From PCRC01 sp017848435 (GTDB lineage Bacteria; Pseudomonadota; Gammaproteobacteria; Burkholderiales; Burkholderiaceae_C): DNA of 64,000 nt. Below are positions 1 to 8,187 of the stretch, piece by piece. The position numbers and the translations under genes were made by a program. The stretch covers positions 2,790,001 to 2,854,000 of the forward strand of contig OZ260072.1 in NCBI GenBank assembly GCA_965284315.1, read 5' to 3'. Each line of letters starts with the position of its first letter. Positions within the stretch are counted from its first letter, which is position 1. The notes below the pieces were generated by a model that worked only from the letters and a program-made list of their open reading frames with translations, was not told where the DNA came from and made no database searches.

Positions 1-1506
1 TGCCTTGGCACGCCCTGCCCGCAGCACCGGACTTGCCATGTCAACCGGGCCCGCCGGGAGGCGATGGCGGCCGACCTTGTGGTGGTCAACCACCATTTGT
101 TTTTTGCCGACATGGCGGTACGCGAATCCGGTGTGGCCGAGTTGCTGCCCAGTGTGCGGGTGGCGATATTTGACGAGGCCCACCAACTGAACGAGATTGG
201 TGTCCAGTTCCTGGGCGCACACCTGTCAACCTCACAACTGCTGGACTTGTGCCGTGACCTGCTGGCCACAGGCCTTCAGCAGGCAAGAGGGTTGGCCGAT
301 TGGGCCGCCGCCGTTGGCGCGGTAGACCGCTGCACGCGCAACCTGCGCCTCGCAGCGGGTCACCGTGCCAACGGCAAATTGCGCTGGACGGGCAGTGCGC
401 CGGAAGGGGTCGAGCCTGTGCCTTGGGATGCGGCCCTGCAGGCCCTGTCGGGGGCATTGGGAACGGCTGGCGAGGCGCTCGACACCGTGAGTGAGCTTGG
501 CCCTGATTTTGTGCGCTTGCGCGAGCGGGTGCAGGTGTTTGCCACACGTGTTGAGCAATTTCGGCGGCCTTGTGCGTCAGGCTGCGTGCGCTGGGCTGAG
601 ACCGGCATGGCGCTGCGCTTGACCGAATCCCCGCTGGACATCGCTGGCGCCATGACGAAGGTATGGCAAGGCACGACAGACCCAGAGACGGCCACGACCG
701 CCCCCGGCCCGGCTGCCTGGGTATTCACCTCCGCCACATTGGGTGACGATGCACAACTGCGCTGGTTCACCGAACCCTGTGGTCTGGGCCATGCACGCAT
801 CGCACGTTTTGGCAGCCCGTTCAATTACGCAGAACAGGCCGCGCTGTACGTGCCCAAGGCCATGGCCAAACCCAGCGATGCCGCACACCCGGTGCAGGTG
901 GCGCAGCTCACTGCCAGTGCGGCCCGCCAACTCGATGGCCGCACCATGGTGCTGACCACCACCCTGCGTGCGCTGCGGCAGATTGGTGCACTGTTGAGAG
1001 AGGACTTCCATGCACATGGGGGCCCGGAAGTTCTGGTGCAGGGTGAAATGCCCAAGCGGCGCTTGATCGAGCGCTTCAGGGCGGCGGCGTTGCCTGGCGC
1101 GACCGGTTGCGTGATGGTGGCCTCAGCGTCTTTTTGGGAGGGGGTGGATCTGCCAGGAGAGGCGCTGCAACTGGTCGTGATCGACAAGTTGCCATTCCCG
1201 CCGCCGGGTGATCCGTTGGTGGAAGCACGCACCCAGCGGCTGGAGGCCGAAGGCCGAAGCCCCTTCAACGATTATTTTGTGCCTGAAGCGGCGGTGATGC
1301 TGAAGCAGGGTGCCGGACGGTTGATCCGCACGCTCAGCGATGCCGGTGTGCTGGTGGTGTGCGACCCCCGGTTGGCGACAATGGGCTATGGCCGGCGACT
1401 GGTGGCCGCGTTGCCGCCAATGCGGCGGCTGGCCAACGGTCAGGAACTGGACGAGGCGCTGAACGCGCTCAGAACAGCTTCCACCACGGGCTCTTGCTGG
1501 TCTTGA
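1..1506 (+). CDS. ATP-dependent DNA helicase, DinG/YoaA (XPD-like) family, 5'-truncated by the window
   Basis: Superfamily 2 iron-sulfur helicase that would unwind damaged or structured DNA. The reading frame is open from base 1, so the N-terminus with Walker A lies outside the window. Visible are Cys residues at the very start that fit the Fe-S cluster domain, the segment VVVNHHLFFAD, the DEAH box (IFDEAHQL), and a C-terminal helicase domain with SASFWEGVDLPGE and QGAGRLIRT, as in DinG/YoaA/XPD proteins. The last 38 bases overlap the convergent bamD end. DinG and YoaA cannot be separated without the missing part. Confidence 0.88.
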   Translation, partial: CLGTPCPQHRTCHVNRARREAMAADLVVVNHHLFFADMAVRESGVAELLPSVRVAIFDEAHQLNEIGVQFLGAHLSTSQLLDLCRDLLATGLQQARGLADWAAAVGAVDRCTRNLRLAAGHRANGKLRWTGSAPEGVEPVPWDAALQALSGALGTAGEALDTVSELGPDFVRLRERVQVFATRVEQFRRPCASGCVRWAETGMALRLTESPLDIAGAMTKVWQGTTDPETATTAPGPAAWVFTSATLGDDAQLRWFTEPCGLGHARIARFGSPFNYAEQAALYVPKAMAKPSDAAHPVQVAQLTASAARQLDGRTMVLTTTLRALRQIGALLREDFHAHGGPEVLVQGEMPKRRLIERFRAAALPGATGCVMVASASFWEGVDLPGEALQLVVIDKLPFPPPGDPLVEARTQRLEAEGRSPFNDYFVPEAAVMLKQGAGRLIRTLSDAGVLVVCDPRLATMGYGRRLVAALPPMRRLANGQELDEALNALRTASTTGSCWS

Positions 1507-2275
1507 CGCCCTTGCTCAAGAACTCGCTCTGCGGGTAGGTCTGCGCCAGCACGCGGCGTGTGTCGTCGCGCAGGTCGGTCAGGCCCAGCGCGTCGTAGGA
1601 ACGCATCAGAATGAAGGTGGCTTCTTCCAGCGAGGGCACGTCGCGGTAATCGGCGATCGCAATCTGCGCCCGGTTGATTGCGGCCACATAGGCGCCGCGG
1701 TTGTAGTAGTAGCGGGCCACGTGCACTTCGTACTGCGCCAGCGAGTTGACGATGTAGGTCATGCGCTGGCGGGCGTCGGGTGTGTAGCGCGAGTCGGGAA
1801 AGCGGGTGATGAGTTCCTTGAACGACTCAAACGATTCCTTGGCGGCTTTCTGGTCGCGCTCGGACAGGTCCTGCTGCATCAGGTTGCCAAAAATGCCCAG
1901 GTTGTCGTTGAAGTTGATCAGGCCTTTCAAGTACAGCGCGTAGTCCAGTGCCGGGCTGGACGGGTGCAGGCGCATGAAGCGGTCCAGCGTGGCCTGCGCC
2001 TGGGCGGGCTCACTCGATTTGTACTGGGCATAGGCTTTTTCCAGCTGTGCCTGCTGGGCCAGTGGGGTGCCAGCGGCCCGGCCTTCGAGCTTTTCAAACA
2101 GCGGCACGGCCTTGTCATAGGCGCCGGAGGCCGCTTCTTCGCGTGCATCGCTGTAGAGCTTGTTCGGACTGACATCGGCATTCTTGTCGGCCGAGGTGGA
2201 GGAGCAGGCCACCAGCAACGCTGCCACGCCCGCGAGCCCGAGCAACCGGAACGTCGATAATTTGATGCACAACAT
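1469..2275 (-). CDS. bamD: Outer membrane protein assembly factor BamD (lipoprotein)
   Basis: Essential lipoprotein of the BAM complex that inserts beta-barrels into the outer membrane; it binds BamA through TPR repeats. The 268-residue product starts with a lipoprotein signal (hydrophobic LGLAGVAALLVAC, lipobox Cys at about residue 24) followed by Ser/Thr linker and TPR-like helices (YSDAREEAASGAYDKAV, YALYLKGLINF). Length fits the family. An AAGGAG Shine-Dalgarno lies at 2282-2287, and a TATAAT-like -10 on the minus strand at 2306-2311. Its start codon directly abuts the first ATG of the divergent rluD frame. bamB, another BAM subunit, lies about 10 kb away. Confidence 0.95.
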   Translation of the reverse strand: MLCIKLSTFRLLGLAGVAALLVACSSTSADKNADVSPNKLYSDAREEAASGAYDKAVPLFEKLEGRAAGTPLAQQAQLEKAYAQYKSSEPAQAQATLDRFMRLHPSSPALDYALYLKGLINFNDNLGIFGNLMQQDLSERDQKAAKESFESFKELITRFPDSRYTPDARQRMTYIVNSLAQYEVHVARYYYNRGAYVAAINRAQIAIADYRDVPSLEEATFILMRSYDALGLTDLRDDTRRVLAQTYPQSEFLSKGVKTSKSPWWKLF

Positions 2276-2335
2276 ATGGGAAGCTCCTTGGTAATCGGCC
2301 CTTCAATTATATCGACCCCACCCTTGTCTCACCCC

Positions 2336-3319
2336 GTGGCAGAAGACCCTGACACCCCTGTGTTCGACGAGGCCGACGAACCGGCGGCCGAGTTCGAGCA
2401 ACGGGTGTGCCCCATCGGGGTGGAATACCATGGCGCCCGGCTGGACCATGCACTGGTCGCACTGGTGCCCGAGTTGTCGCGCAACTACCTGCAGCAACTG
2501 GTGGAGGGGGGCGCCGTGCTGGTCAATGGCCAACTGGCCCGCAAGCCGTCGGCCAAAGTGCGGGCGGGGGATTCGCTGGTGATCAGCCTGCGCCCCACAC
2601 TGCAAAGCCAGGCTTTTCGGGCAGAGCCCATGGTCCTGCAGACGGTGTACGAAGACGCGCACCTGCGCGTGATCGACAAGCCTGCCGGGCTGGTCGTGCA
2701 CCCGGCACCTGGCAACTGGTCGGGCACCTTGTTGAACGGGCTGTTGGCATTGGACCCGCAAGCCGCGGTGTTGCCGCGCGCCGGCATCGTGCACCGGCTC
2801 GACAAGGACACCAGCGGCCTGATGGTGGTGGCGCGTTCCCGCGCTGCCATGGACGCGCTGGTGAGGCAGATCGCTGCGCGCGAAGTGCACCGGCAGTACC
2901 TGGCATTGGCGCACAAGCCCTGGCATGGCGCTGCCCTGCGGCATGTGGACGCCGCAGTGGGCCGCGATCCGCGCCAGCGCCTGCGCATGGCCGTGGTCGA
3001 TCTGGGCCGCGATGCCGGCAAACCCGCGCAGACCGATTTCGAGCTGCTGGCCAATGCCGACACGCACTGCCTGTTGCGTTGCACATTGCACACCGGCCGC
3101 ACCCACCAGATCCGCGTGCATGCGGCCAGCATCGGGCACCCACTGCTGGCTGACACGCTTTACGGCGGCAGTCCGGCGCTGGGCCTGACACGGCAGGCGC
3201 TGCACGCCCAGCGGCTGTCGTTTGCGCATCCGGTCACGCAGCAGAGCGTGTCCCTGGAGTCGGCGCTCCCGCCCGACCTGTCGGCCGCCCTTGTGCAGGG
3301 TGGGCTGCGCTACAATTGA
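2336..3319 (+). CDS. rluD: 23S rRNA pseudouridine(1911/1915/1917) synthase RluD
   Basis: Converts three uridines of helix 69 in 23S rRNA to pseudouridine. It has an N-terminal S4 domain (LDHALVALVPELSRNYLQQL), and the catalytic motif GIVHRLDKDTSGLMVVA holds the active Asp; further RluA-family motifs are VIDKPAGLVVHP and GRTHQIRVHAASIGHPL. The frame is open up to an ATG at 2276, but that start would place the ribosome site and promoter of divergent bamD inside the gene. I therefore prefer GTG 2336, giving 327 residues, close to the usual RluD length. The exact start is uncertain. Confidence 0.92.
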   Translation: MAEDPDTPVFDEADEPAAEFEQRVCPIGVEYHGARLDHALVALVPELSRNYLQQLVEGGAVLVNGQLARKPSAKVRAGDSLVISLRPTLQSQAFRAEPMVLQTVYEDAHLRVIDKPAGLVVHPAPGNWSGTLLNGLLALDPQAAVLPRAGIVHRLDKDTSGLMVVARSRAAMDALVRQIAAREVHRQYLALAHKPWHGAALRHVDAAVGRDPRQRLRMAVVDLGRDAGKPAQTDFELLANADTHCLLRCTLHTGRTHQIRVHAASIGHPLLADTLYGGSPALGLTRQALHAQRLSFAHPVTQQSVSLESALPPDLSAALVQGGLRYN

Positions 3320-3355
3320 GGTTCCGAGCCGCCCCGGCTTTGCCCGAGCGGCAGC

Positions 3356-3406
3356 GCACAAGACCCCGACAGACACGTGACAGCCCTCCGGCTTGATGTC
3401 TTGTGC
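3356..3406. repeat. Inverted repeat between rluD and scpB
   Basis: Perfect 9-base inverted repeat (GCACAAGAC at 3356-3364, GTCTTGTGC at 3398-3406) separated by 33 bases that include ACACGTGACA. It could form a stem-loop in the scpB leader or be the trace of an insertion. There is no U-run, so it does not look like a standard terminator. Confidence 0.45.
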
Positions 3407-3457
3407 CCCCAGAGTCACGCAGCGCCCTGAGCGCTCTATCCCTTCAGTAGTACGACC

Positions 3458-4174
3458 ATGAACACGGTGGACGCCAGGCGCGTCCTTGAAACCGCCTTGA
3501 TTTGCGCGCAGCAGCCCTTGCCTTTGCGCGACATGCGCACGTTGTTCAACGACGCGCTGGGGGCAGACACGTTGCGCAGTTTGCTGGAAGACCTGCAGCA
3601 GGAATGGTCGCAGCGCGGTGTTGAGCTGGTCCAACTGGCCAGCGGCTGGCGTTTTCAAAGCCGCCCGCAGATGCGCGAGTACCTCGACCGCCTGCATCCG
3701 GAGAAACCGCCCAAATACACCCGCGCCGTGATGGAAACACTGGCCATCATTGCCTACCGGCAGCCGGTGACGCGCGGCGACATGGAAGACATCCGTGGCG
3801 TCACGATCAACTCGCTGATCCTCAAGCAGCTCGAAGACCGTGGCTGGGTCGAAGTCATAGGCCACCGCGACACGGTGGGCCGACCCGGCCTGTACGCCAC
3901 CACGCGCCAGTTTCTGGACGACCTGGGCCTCGCCTCGCTGGACCAGTTGCCCTCGCTTGACGAGCCTGGCCTGGCCGAAGCCACACTGGCCCGTTTGACC
4001 GCCGAAGGCCTGTCGCCACAGGCCTCGCTGCCCATGCTGGAAAGTGATGCTTCCGACGCTGTACCGGCCGACACCCCAGATCCCTTACGGCATGGCGAGA
4101 GCCCGGCCCCTGCTGCACCCGCAGCCCTACCGCCAGCCCCCGAAGCGGTCGATCCCCGCGAGCCCACCCCATGA
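3458..4174 (+). CDS. scpB: Segregation and condensation protein B (ScpB)
   Basis: Kleisin-interacting winged-helix subunit of the Smc-ScpAB condensin, which compacts and segregates the chromosome. The 238-residue protein has the tandem winged-helix fold: VLETALICAQQPLPLRDM at the N-terminus, then MEDIRGV and LEDRGWVEVIGHRDTVGRP, a typical ScpB signature (GRPxLY...T..FLDxxGL). The C-terminal 60 residues are Pro/Ala-rich linker. It overlaps the start of the next gene by four bases (ATGA). No scpA is adjacent in the window. Confidence 0.93.
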   Translation: MNTVDARRVLETALICAQQPLPLRDMRTLFNDALGADTLRSLLEDLQQEWSQRGVELVQLASGWRFQSRPQMREYLDRLHPEKPPKYTRAVMETLAIIAYRQPVTRGDMEDIRGVTINSLILKQLEDRGWVEVIGHRDTVGRPGLYATTRQFLDDLGLASLDQLPSLDEPGLAEATLARLTAEGLSPQASLPMLESDASDAVPADTPDPLRHGESPAPAAPAALPPAPEAVDPREPTP

Positions 4175-5583
4175 CGTTACCCGACACCCCTGTGCCAGCC
4201 TCCTCTGACAGCCCTGCAGCGCCCGATTCTGAAGAAAATCAGCCTCAAGCCTCAGTGAAATCTGGTGATGCTGCTATTATTTCAGGAGCTGAAGCGTTGG
4301 CGGCCAGCCCCGCCGACGAGATCTCCCCGGGCGCCACAGAGGCCCGTGGTTACCAGTTTCTGGACGTCATCACCGGCCAATTCGACGCCGACGAAACCAA
4401 CGAGGCGGTGGTGCTGCCCAAGCGCGTGTTGCAGCCCCAACCCGAAACGCCCAAGCTGCACAAGGTGCTGGCGCAAGCTGGGCTGGGTTCGCGGCTGGAG
4501 ATGGAACAACTCATCACCGAAGGCCGCATCTCGGTCAACAACGAGCCGGCCCACATTGGCCAGCGCATCCAGTTCGGTGACCACGTCAAGGTCAACGGCA
4601 AGCCGATCAAAGTGCGCATCTCGTCGCCACCGCCGCGTGTGATCGCGTACCACAAGCCCGCTGGCGAAGTCGTTACCCACGACGACCCACAGAACCGTCC
4701 CACCGTGTTCCGCAAGTTGCCCAAACTGTTCCAGGGCAAATGGCAGTCGGTTGGCCGGCTGGACCTGAACACCGAGGGTTTGCTGCTGTTCACAAGCTCC
4801 GGCGAACTCGCCAACCAGCTGATGCACCCGCGCTTCGGGCTCGAACGCGAATATGCGGTCCGCGTGCTGGGCGCGCTCAACGCCGAAGAAAAACAGAAAC
4901 TGCTCGACGGCGTGCGCCTGGAAGACGGCATGGCCCAGTTCGGCACCATCGAACCCGGTGGTGGCGAAGGTGCGAACTGCTGGTACCGGGTGACGATTGC
5001 CGAAGGCCGAAACCGCGAGGTGCGCCGCATGTTCGAAGCGGTGGGCCACGCGGTCAGCCGCCTGATCCGCATCCGCTACGGCGCGATGCTGCTGCCGCGC
5101 GGCCTGAAACGCGGCGCTTTCATGGAGCTGGACGAGCCCGACATGCGTGCGCTGCTGCAGGCTGTGGGCACGCCACGCCCGCAACGCGAAGCCGAAACGG
5201 GGCAGCCAGGCGATGGTGCCGCGCGCCCACCCCGCAACCGCGGGCGCGGCAACGGCCGCAACAACAATGCTGGCCGTGCCGAAGGGCAGGGCATGAACGG
5301 CGCGCCGCGCGGTGGGCAAGCGCCCCGTCGTGGCCCGGCCCCGCCGCGCAATGGCCAGAACGCCCCCAGAAACGACCGCAATGACCGTGGGGGCAAGCGC
5401 GAGGACCGTGACGACCACTCCGGCGCCAACCAGCCCGACCCGATGAAAACCGCCTTTGGTTACATCGGTGCCGACAGCTTCACCCGCCAACGTCCCGGTG
5501 CGCCGGGACAACGCCGTGGCGGTGCGGGCGGTGGCAATAATTTTGGCCCAGGTCCGCGCCGCAACGGCGGACGAGGCCGTTAA
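4171..5583 (+). CDS. rluB: Ribosomal large subunit pseudouridine synthase B (RluB) with long basic disordered tail
   Basis: RsuA/RluB-family enzyme expected to make pseudouridine 2605 of 23S rRNA. Layout: a variable N-terminal extension (1-90), an S4 RNA-binding domain (about 92-150), then the catalytic domain with VGRLDLNTEGLLLFT holding the catalytic Asp and EGRNREVRRMFEAVGH. From about residue 340 to 470 the protein is Arg/Gly/Asn/Pro-rich without predicted fold. The pairing scpB-rluB with an ATGA overlap is common in Burkholderiales. Residues 22-40 come from a dispersed AT-rich element (4235-4288). Confidence 0.92.
   Translation: MTLPDTPVPASSDSPAAPDSEENQPQASVKSGDAAIISGAEALAASPADEISPGATEARGYQFLDVITGQFDADETNEAVVLPKRVLQPQPETPKLHKVLAQAGLGSRLEMEQLITEGRISVNNEPAHIGQRIQFGDHVKVNGKPIKVRISSPPPRVIAYHKPAGEVVTHDDPQNRPTVFRKLPKLFQGKWQSVGRLDLNTEGLLLFTSSGELANQLMHPRFGLEREYAVRVLGALNAEEKQKLLDGVRLEDGMAQFGTIEPGGGEGANCWYRVTIAEGRNREVRRMFEAVGHAVSRLIRIRYGAMLLPRGLKRGAFMELDEPDMRALLQAVGTPRPQREAETGQPGDGAARPPRNRGRGNGRNNNAGRAEGQGMNGAPRGGQAPRRGPAPPRNGQNAPRNDRNDRGGKREDRDDHSGANQPDPMKTAFGYIGADSFTRQRPGAPGQRRGGAGGGNNFGPGPRRNGGRGR
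4235..4288 (+). repeat. Dispersed 54-bp AT-rich element, copy 1 (in rluB)
   Basis: Copy of a six-member family seen in this window. It starts AAAATC, has core CTCAAGCC at 4244 and core GCTATTATTT at 4273, exactly 29 bases apart, and ends CAGGAG. It is read in frame as the peptide QASVKSGDAAIIS in the RluB N-terminal extension. Base use is clearly richer in A/T than in the surrounding gene. Confidence 0.75.
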
Positions 5584-5588
5584 GGACA

Positions 5589-5607
5589 TGGCCACTGGAC
5601 GTGGCCA
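5589..5607. other. Short hairpin after rluB
   Basis: TGGCCAC at 5589-5595 pairs with GTGGCCA at 5601-5607 around a 5-base loop, just after the rluB stop. No U-run follows. It may be a weak or Rho-assisted end of the rluB transcript, or the leader of ndk. Confidence 0.35.
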
Positions 5608-5679
5608 CGTCACCTGCTCGGGTTAAAATCCAAGGCTTTGCTGAACGCAAAATTTTCCATTACAAATCAAGGACTTTTC

Positions 5680-6105
5680 ATGGCCATCGAACGCACTCTC
5701 TCCATCATCAAGCCCGACGCAGTGGCCAAAAACGTGATCGGCCAGATCTACGCCCGCTTTGAAGGCGCTGGCCTGAAGGTGGTGGCCGCCCGCATGGCCC
5801 ATCTGTCGCGCACCGAAGCCGAAGCGTTTTACGCCGTTCACAAAGCCCGTCCGTTCTTCAAGGACCTGGTGGACTTCATGATTTCCGGCCCGGTGATGAT
5901 CCAAGTGCTGGAAGGCGAAGGCGCCATCCTGAAAAACCGCGACCTGATGGGCGCCACCGATCCGAAGAAAGCCGAGAAGGGCACGATCCGCGCCGACTTC
6001 GCCGACAGCATCGACGCCAACGCCGTGCATGGCTCTGACGCCGCCGAAACCGCTGCCGTTGAAATCGCTTTCTTCTTCGCCGGCATGAACGTGTTTGGAA
6101 AGTAA
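5680..6105 (+). CDS. ndk: Nucleoside diphosphate kinase
   Basis: Transfers the gamma-phosphate of ATP to nucleoside diphosphates via a phospho-histidine. The product is 141 residues, the standard length, opening with MAIERTLSIIKPDAV; the active site NAVHGSDAAETAAVEI carries the phosphorylated His. The start is fixed by family N-termini and an AAGGA ribosome site at 5669-5673; an upstream in-frame start at 5638 is not needed. A TTAAAAT -10-like box lies at 5623-5629. It heads the conserved ndk-rlmN-pilW-rodZ-ispG-hisS array. Confidence 0.97.
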   Translation: MAIERTLSIIKPDAVAKNVIGQIYARFEGAGLKVVAARMAHLSRTEAEAFYAVHKARPFFKDLVDFMISGPVMIQVLEGEGAILKNRDLMGATDPKKAEKGTIRADFADSIDANAVHGSDAAETAAVEIAFFFAGMNVFGK

Positions 6106-6113
6106 CCTGTTGA

Positions 6114-6185
6114 CCCCCACGCTCGTCACTGACGTGTACTCGCTGCCCCCCGTGGGGGCTGCGCTTGCTTGGGGCGGCCCGGCGC
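6114..6185 (+). repeat. GC-rich intergenic repeat, copy A
   Basis: Begins CCCCCACGCTCG, contains the hairpin GCCCCCCGTGGGGGC and ends CTTGGGGCGGCCC. A second diverged copy in the same orientation lies between bamB and der (13674-13750). The sequence resembles repeats I recall as abundant between genes in Comamonadaceae; this recollection cannot be verified here. A palindrome GCTGCGCGCGCAGC follows directly. Confidence 0.7.
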
Positions 6186-6217
6186 TGCGCGCGCAGCAGC
6201 GCCATTGAAGGCCTGAC

Positions 6218-7366
6218 ATGACCACAGCCAACCTGCTCGACTTTGATCTCGAGGGTTTGGCTGCCTATTGCGGGCAGCTGGGGGAAAAGCGTTTTCGCGC
6301 CACCCAGTTGTTCCGCTGGATTCACCAGCGCGGTGCCACCGACTTCGGCCAGATGACCGATCTGGCCAAGTCGCTGCGCGACAAGCTCGCCAGCGCCGCC
6401 CGCATTGAAGCCCTGCCGGTGCTGAGCCAGCACGAATCGGCCGACGGCACCGTCAAATGGCTGTTCGATGTCGGCAACGGCGACGCTGTTGAAACCGTTT
6501 TCATACCCGAAACCGACCGCGGCACGCTCTGCATCTCGTCGCAGGCAGGCTGTGCAGTGGGTTGCCGCTTCTGCTCCACCGGCCACCAGGGCTTCAGCCG
6601 CAACCTGACCACGGGCGAAATCCTGTCGCAGCTGTGGTTCGCAGAGCATTTCCTGCGCAAACACCTTGGCAAAACCGAGCGTGTCATTTCCAATGTGGTG
6701 ATGATGGGCATGGGCGAGCCGCTGCAAAACTACGCGGCGCTGGTACCGGCGTTGCGTGCCATGCTGGACGACCACGGCTACGGCCTGTCGCGCCGCCGCG
6801 TGACGGTGTCCACCTCTGGCGTCGTTCCCATGATCGACCGGCTGGGGCACGACTGCCCGGTGGCGCTCGCCGTGTCGTTGCACGCCCCCAACGACGCACT
6901 GCGCGACAGCCTGGTGCCACTGAACAAGAAATACCCGATCGCCGAACTGCTGGACGCCTGCCAGCGCTACCTGGCCCACGCCCCGCGTGACTTCATCACC
7001 TTTGAGTACTGCATGCTCGACGGGGTGAACGACCAGCCCGAGCATGCCCACCAGTTGGTGGCGCTGCTGCAGGGGCATGGCGGGCAGGGTGTTCGTGCGA
7101 AGATCAACCTCATCCCATTCAACCCTTTCCCCGCGTCGGGCCTGACGCGCTCGGGTAACGCCGCCATTGACGCCTTTGCCCGCATCGTCAACGACGCAGG
7201 CCTGGTGGTCACGGTGCGCAAAACCCGCGGTGACGACATTGACGCCGCCTGCGGCCAACTCGCTGGCGACGTGCAAGACCGCACCCGGGTGGGAGAGCGC
7301 ATGGCGGTGCAGCGCAGCATCCGCGTGCAGGACATCACGCTGCGCTCACGGGAGGCTTCGCTGTGA
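6218..7366 (+). CDS. rlmN: Dual-specificity 23S rRNA/tRNA adenine C2-methyltransferase RlmN (radical SAM)
   Basis: Methylates A2503 of 23S rRNA and A37 of some tRNAs with two SAM molecules. The radical-SAM cysteines are seen as CAVGCRFC (Cys112, Cys116, Cys119), followed by STGHQGFSRNLTTGEI. VVMMGMGEPLQNY and STSGVVP are typical RlmN segments; the catalytic Cys near the C-terminus (VRKTRGDDIDAACGQLAG) is present. 382 residues is a normal length. The stop overlaps the GTG start of pilW. Confidence 0.97.
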   Translation: MTTANLLDFDLEGLAAYCGQLGEKRFRATQLFRWIHQRGATDFGQMTDLAKSLRDKLASAARIEALPVLSQHESADGTVKWLFDVGNGDAVETVFIPETDRGTLCISSQAGCAVGCRFCSTGHQGFSRNLTTGEILSQLWFAEHFLRKHLGKTERVISNVVMMGMGEPLQNYAALVPALRAMLDDHGYGLSRRRVTVSTSGVVPMIDRLGHDCPVALAVSLHAPNDALRDSLVPLNKKYPIAELLDACQRYLAHAPRDFITFEYCMLDGVNDQPEHAHQLVALLQGHGGQGVRAKINLIPFNPFPASGLTRSGNAAIDAFARIVNDAGLVVTVRKTRGDDIDAACGQLAGDVQDRTRVGERMAVQRSIRVQDITLRSREASL

Positions 7367-8187
7367 CACACCGTGTATGGCTTGCGGTTGCAGGTGCTTG
7401 GTCGCTTTGCACCGTGCTGCTGCTGGGGGGTTGTGCCGCCCAGAAGGGCGTGAGTGGCGCTTCTGGAGAAGGCCCGCTGCCGCCAGAAATTGTCACCGCC
7501 TCTGACGAGCCCGAAGGCCGCCGCCGCGCCCGCATTCGGCTGGAGCTGGCCACCGGGTATTTTGACCAAGGCCAGACCACCGTGGCGCTGGACGAGCTGA
7601 AGCAGTCGCTGGCGGCAGACCCCACCTTTGCCGACGCTTTCAACCTGCGTGGGTTGATCTACATGCGGCTGAGTGAACCTCGCCTGGCCGAAGACAGCTT
7701 CCGCCGTGCTGCGGCCCTGAACCCGCGTGACCCCAACGTGGCCCACAACTACGGCTGGTTGCTGTGCCAGCAGGCACGCTACACCGAAGCCGAGCCGCAG
7801 TTCGCCACCGCGCTGGGCAGCCCCGTGTACGGCGGGCAGGCCAAGACCTGGATGGCCCGTGGCCTGTGCCAGATGAACGCGGCCCGGCCAGAGGACGCCG
7901 AACGCAGCCTGTCGCGTGCCTACGAATTGGACCCTGGCAACCCCGTGGTGGCCTACAACCTCGCCAACCTGTTGTACAAACGTGGTAACGACGAACGGGC
8001 CCGCTTTTATCTGCGCCGCCTGAACAACAGTGAATTGGCCAATGCCGAGACGCTGTGGCTCGGCATCCGCGTCGAACGCCGCCTCGGCAACCGCGACACC
8101 GCGCAGCAGCTCGCCAACCAATTGACCCGCCGTTTCCCCCAGTCGCCCGAAGTCGCCGCACTTGAGCGTGGAGCTTTCAATGAATGA
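7363..8187 (+). CDS. pilW: Type IV pilus biogenesis/stability lipoprotein PilW (PilF-like, TPR)
   Basis: Outer-membrane pilotin that helps the PilQ secretin assemble and stabilises type IV pili. It uses a GTG start with GGAGG at 7351-7355. The lipoprotein signal ends LLLGGCAAQ (Cys at about 25). The body is at least four TPR units (YFDQGQTTVALDELKQSL, AFNLRGLIYMRLSEPRLAED, NPVVAYNLANLLYKRGN). Its position between rlmN and rodZ is conserved in proteobacteria. It is unrelated to the Tad pilus genes further right. Confidence 0.9.
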   Translation: MTHRVWLAVAGAWSLCTVLLLGGCAAQKGVSGASGEGPLPPEIVTASDEPEGRRRARIRLELATGYFDQGQTTVALDELKQSLAADPTFADAFNLRGLIYMRLSEPRLAEDSFRRAAALNPRDPNVAHNYGWLLCQQARYTEAEPQFATALGSPVYGGQAKTWMARGLCQMNAARPEDAERSLSRAYELDPGNPVVAYNLANLLYKRGNDERARFYLRRLNNSELANAETLWLGIRVERRLGNRDTAQQLANQLTRRFPQSPEVAALERGAFNE

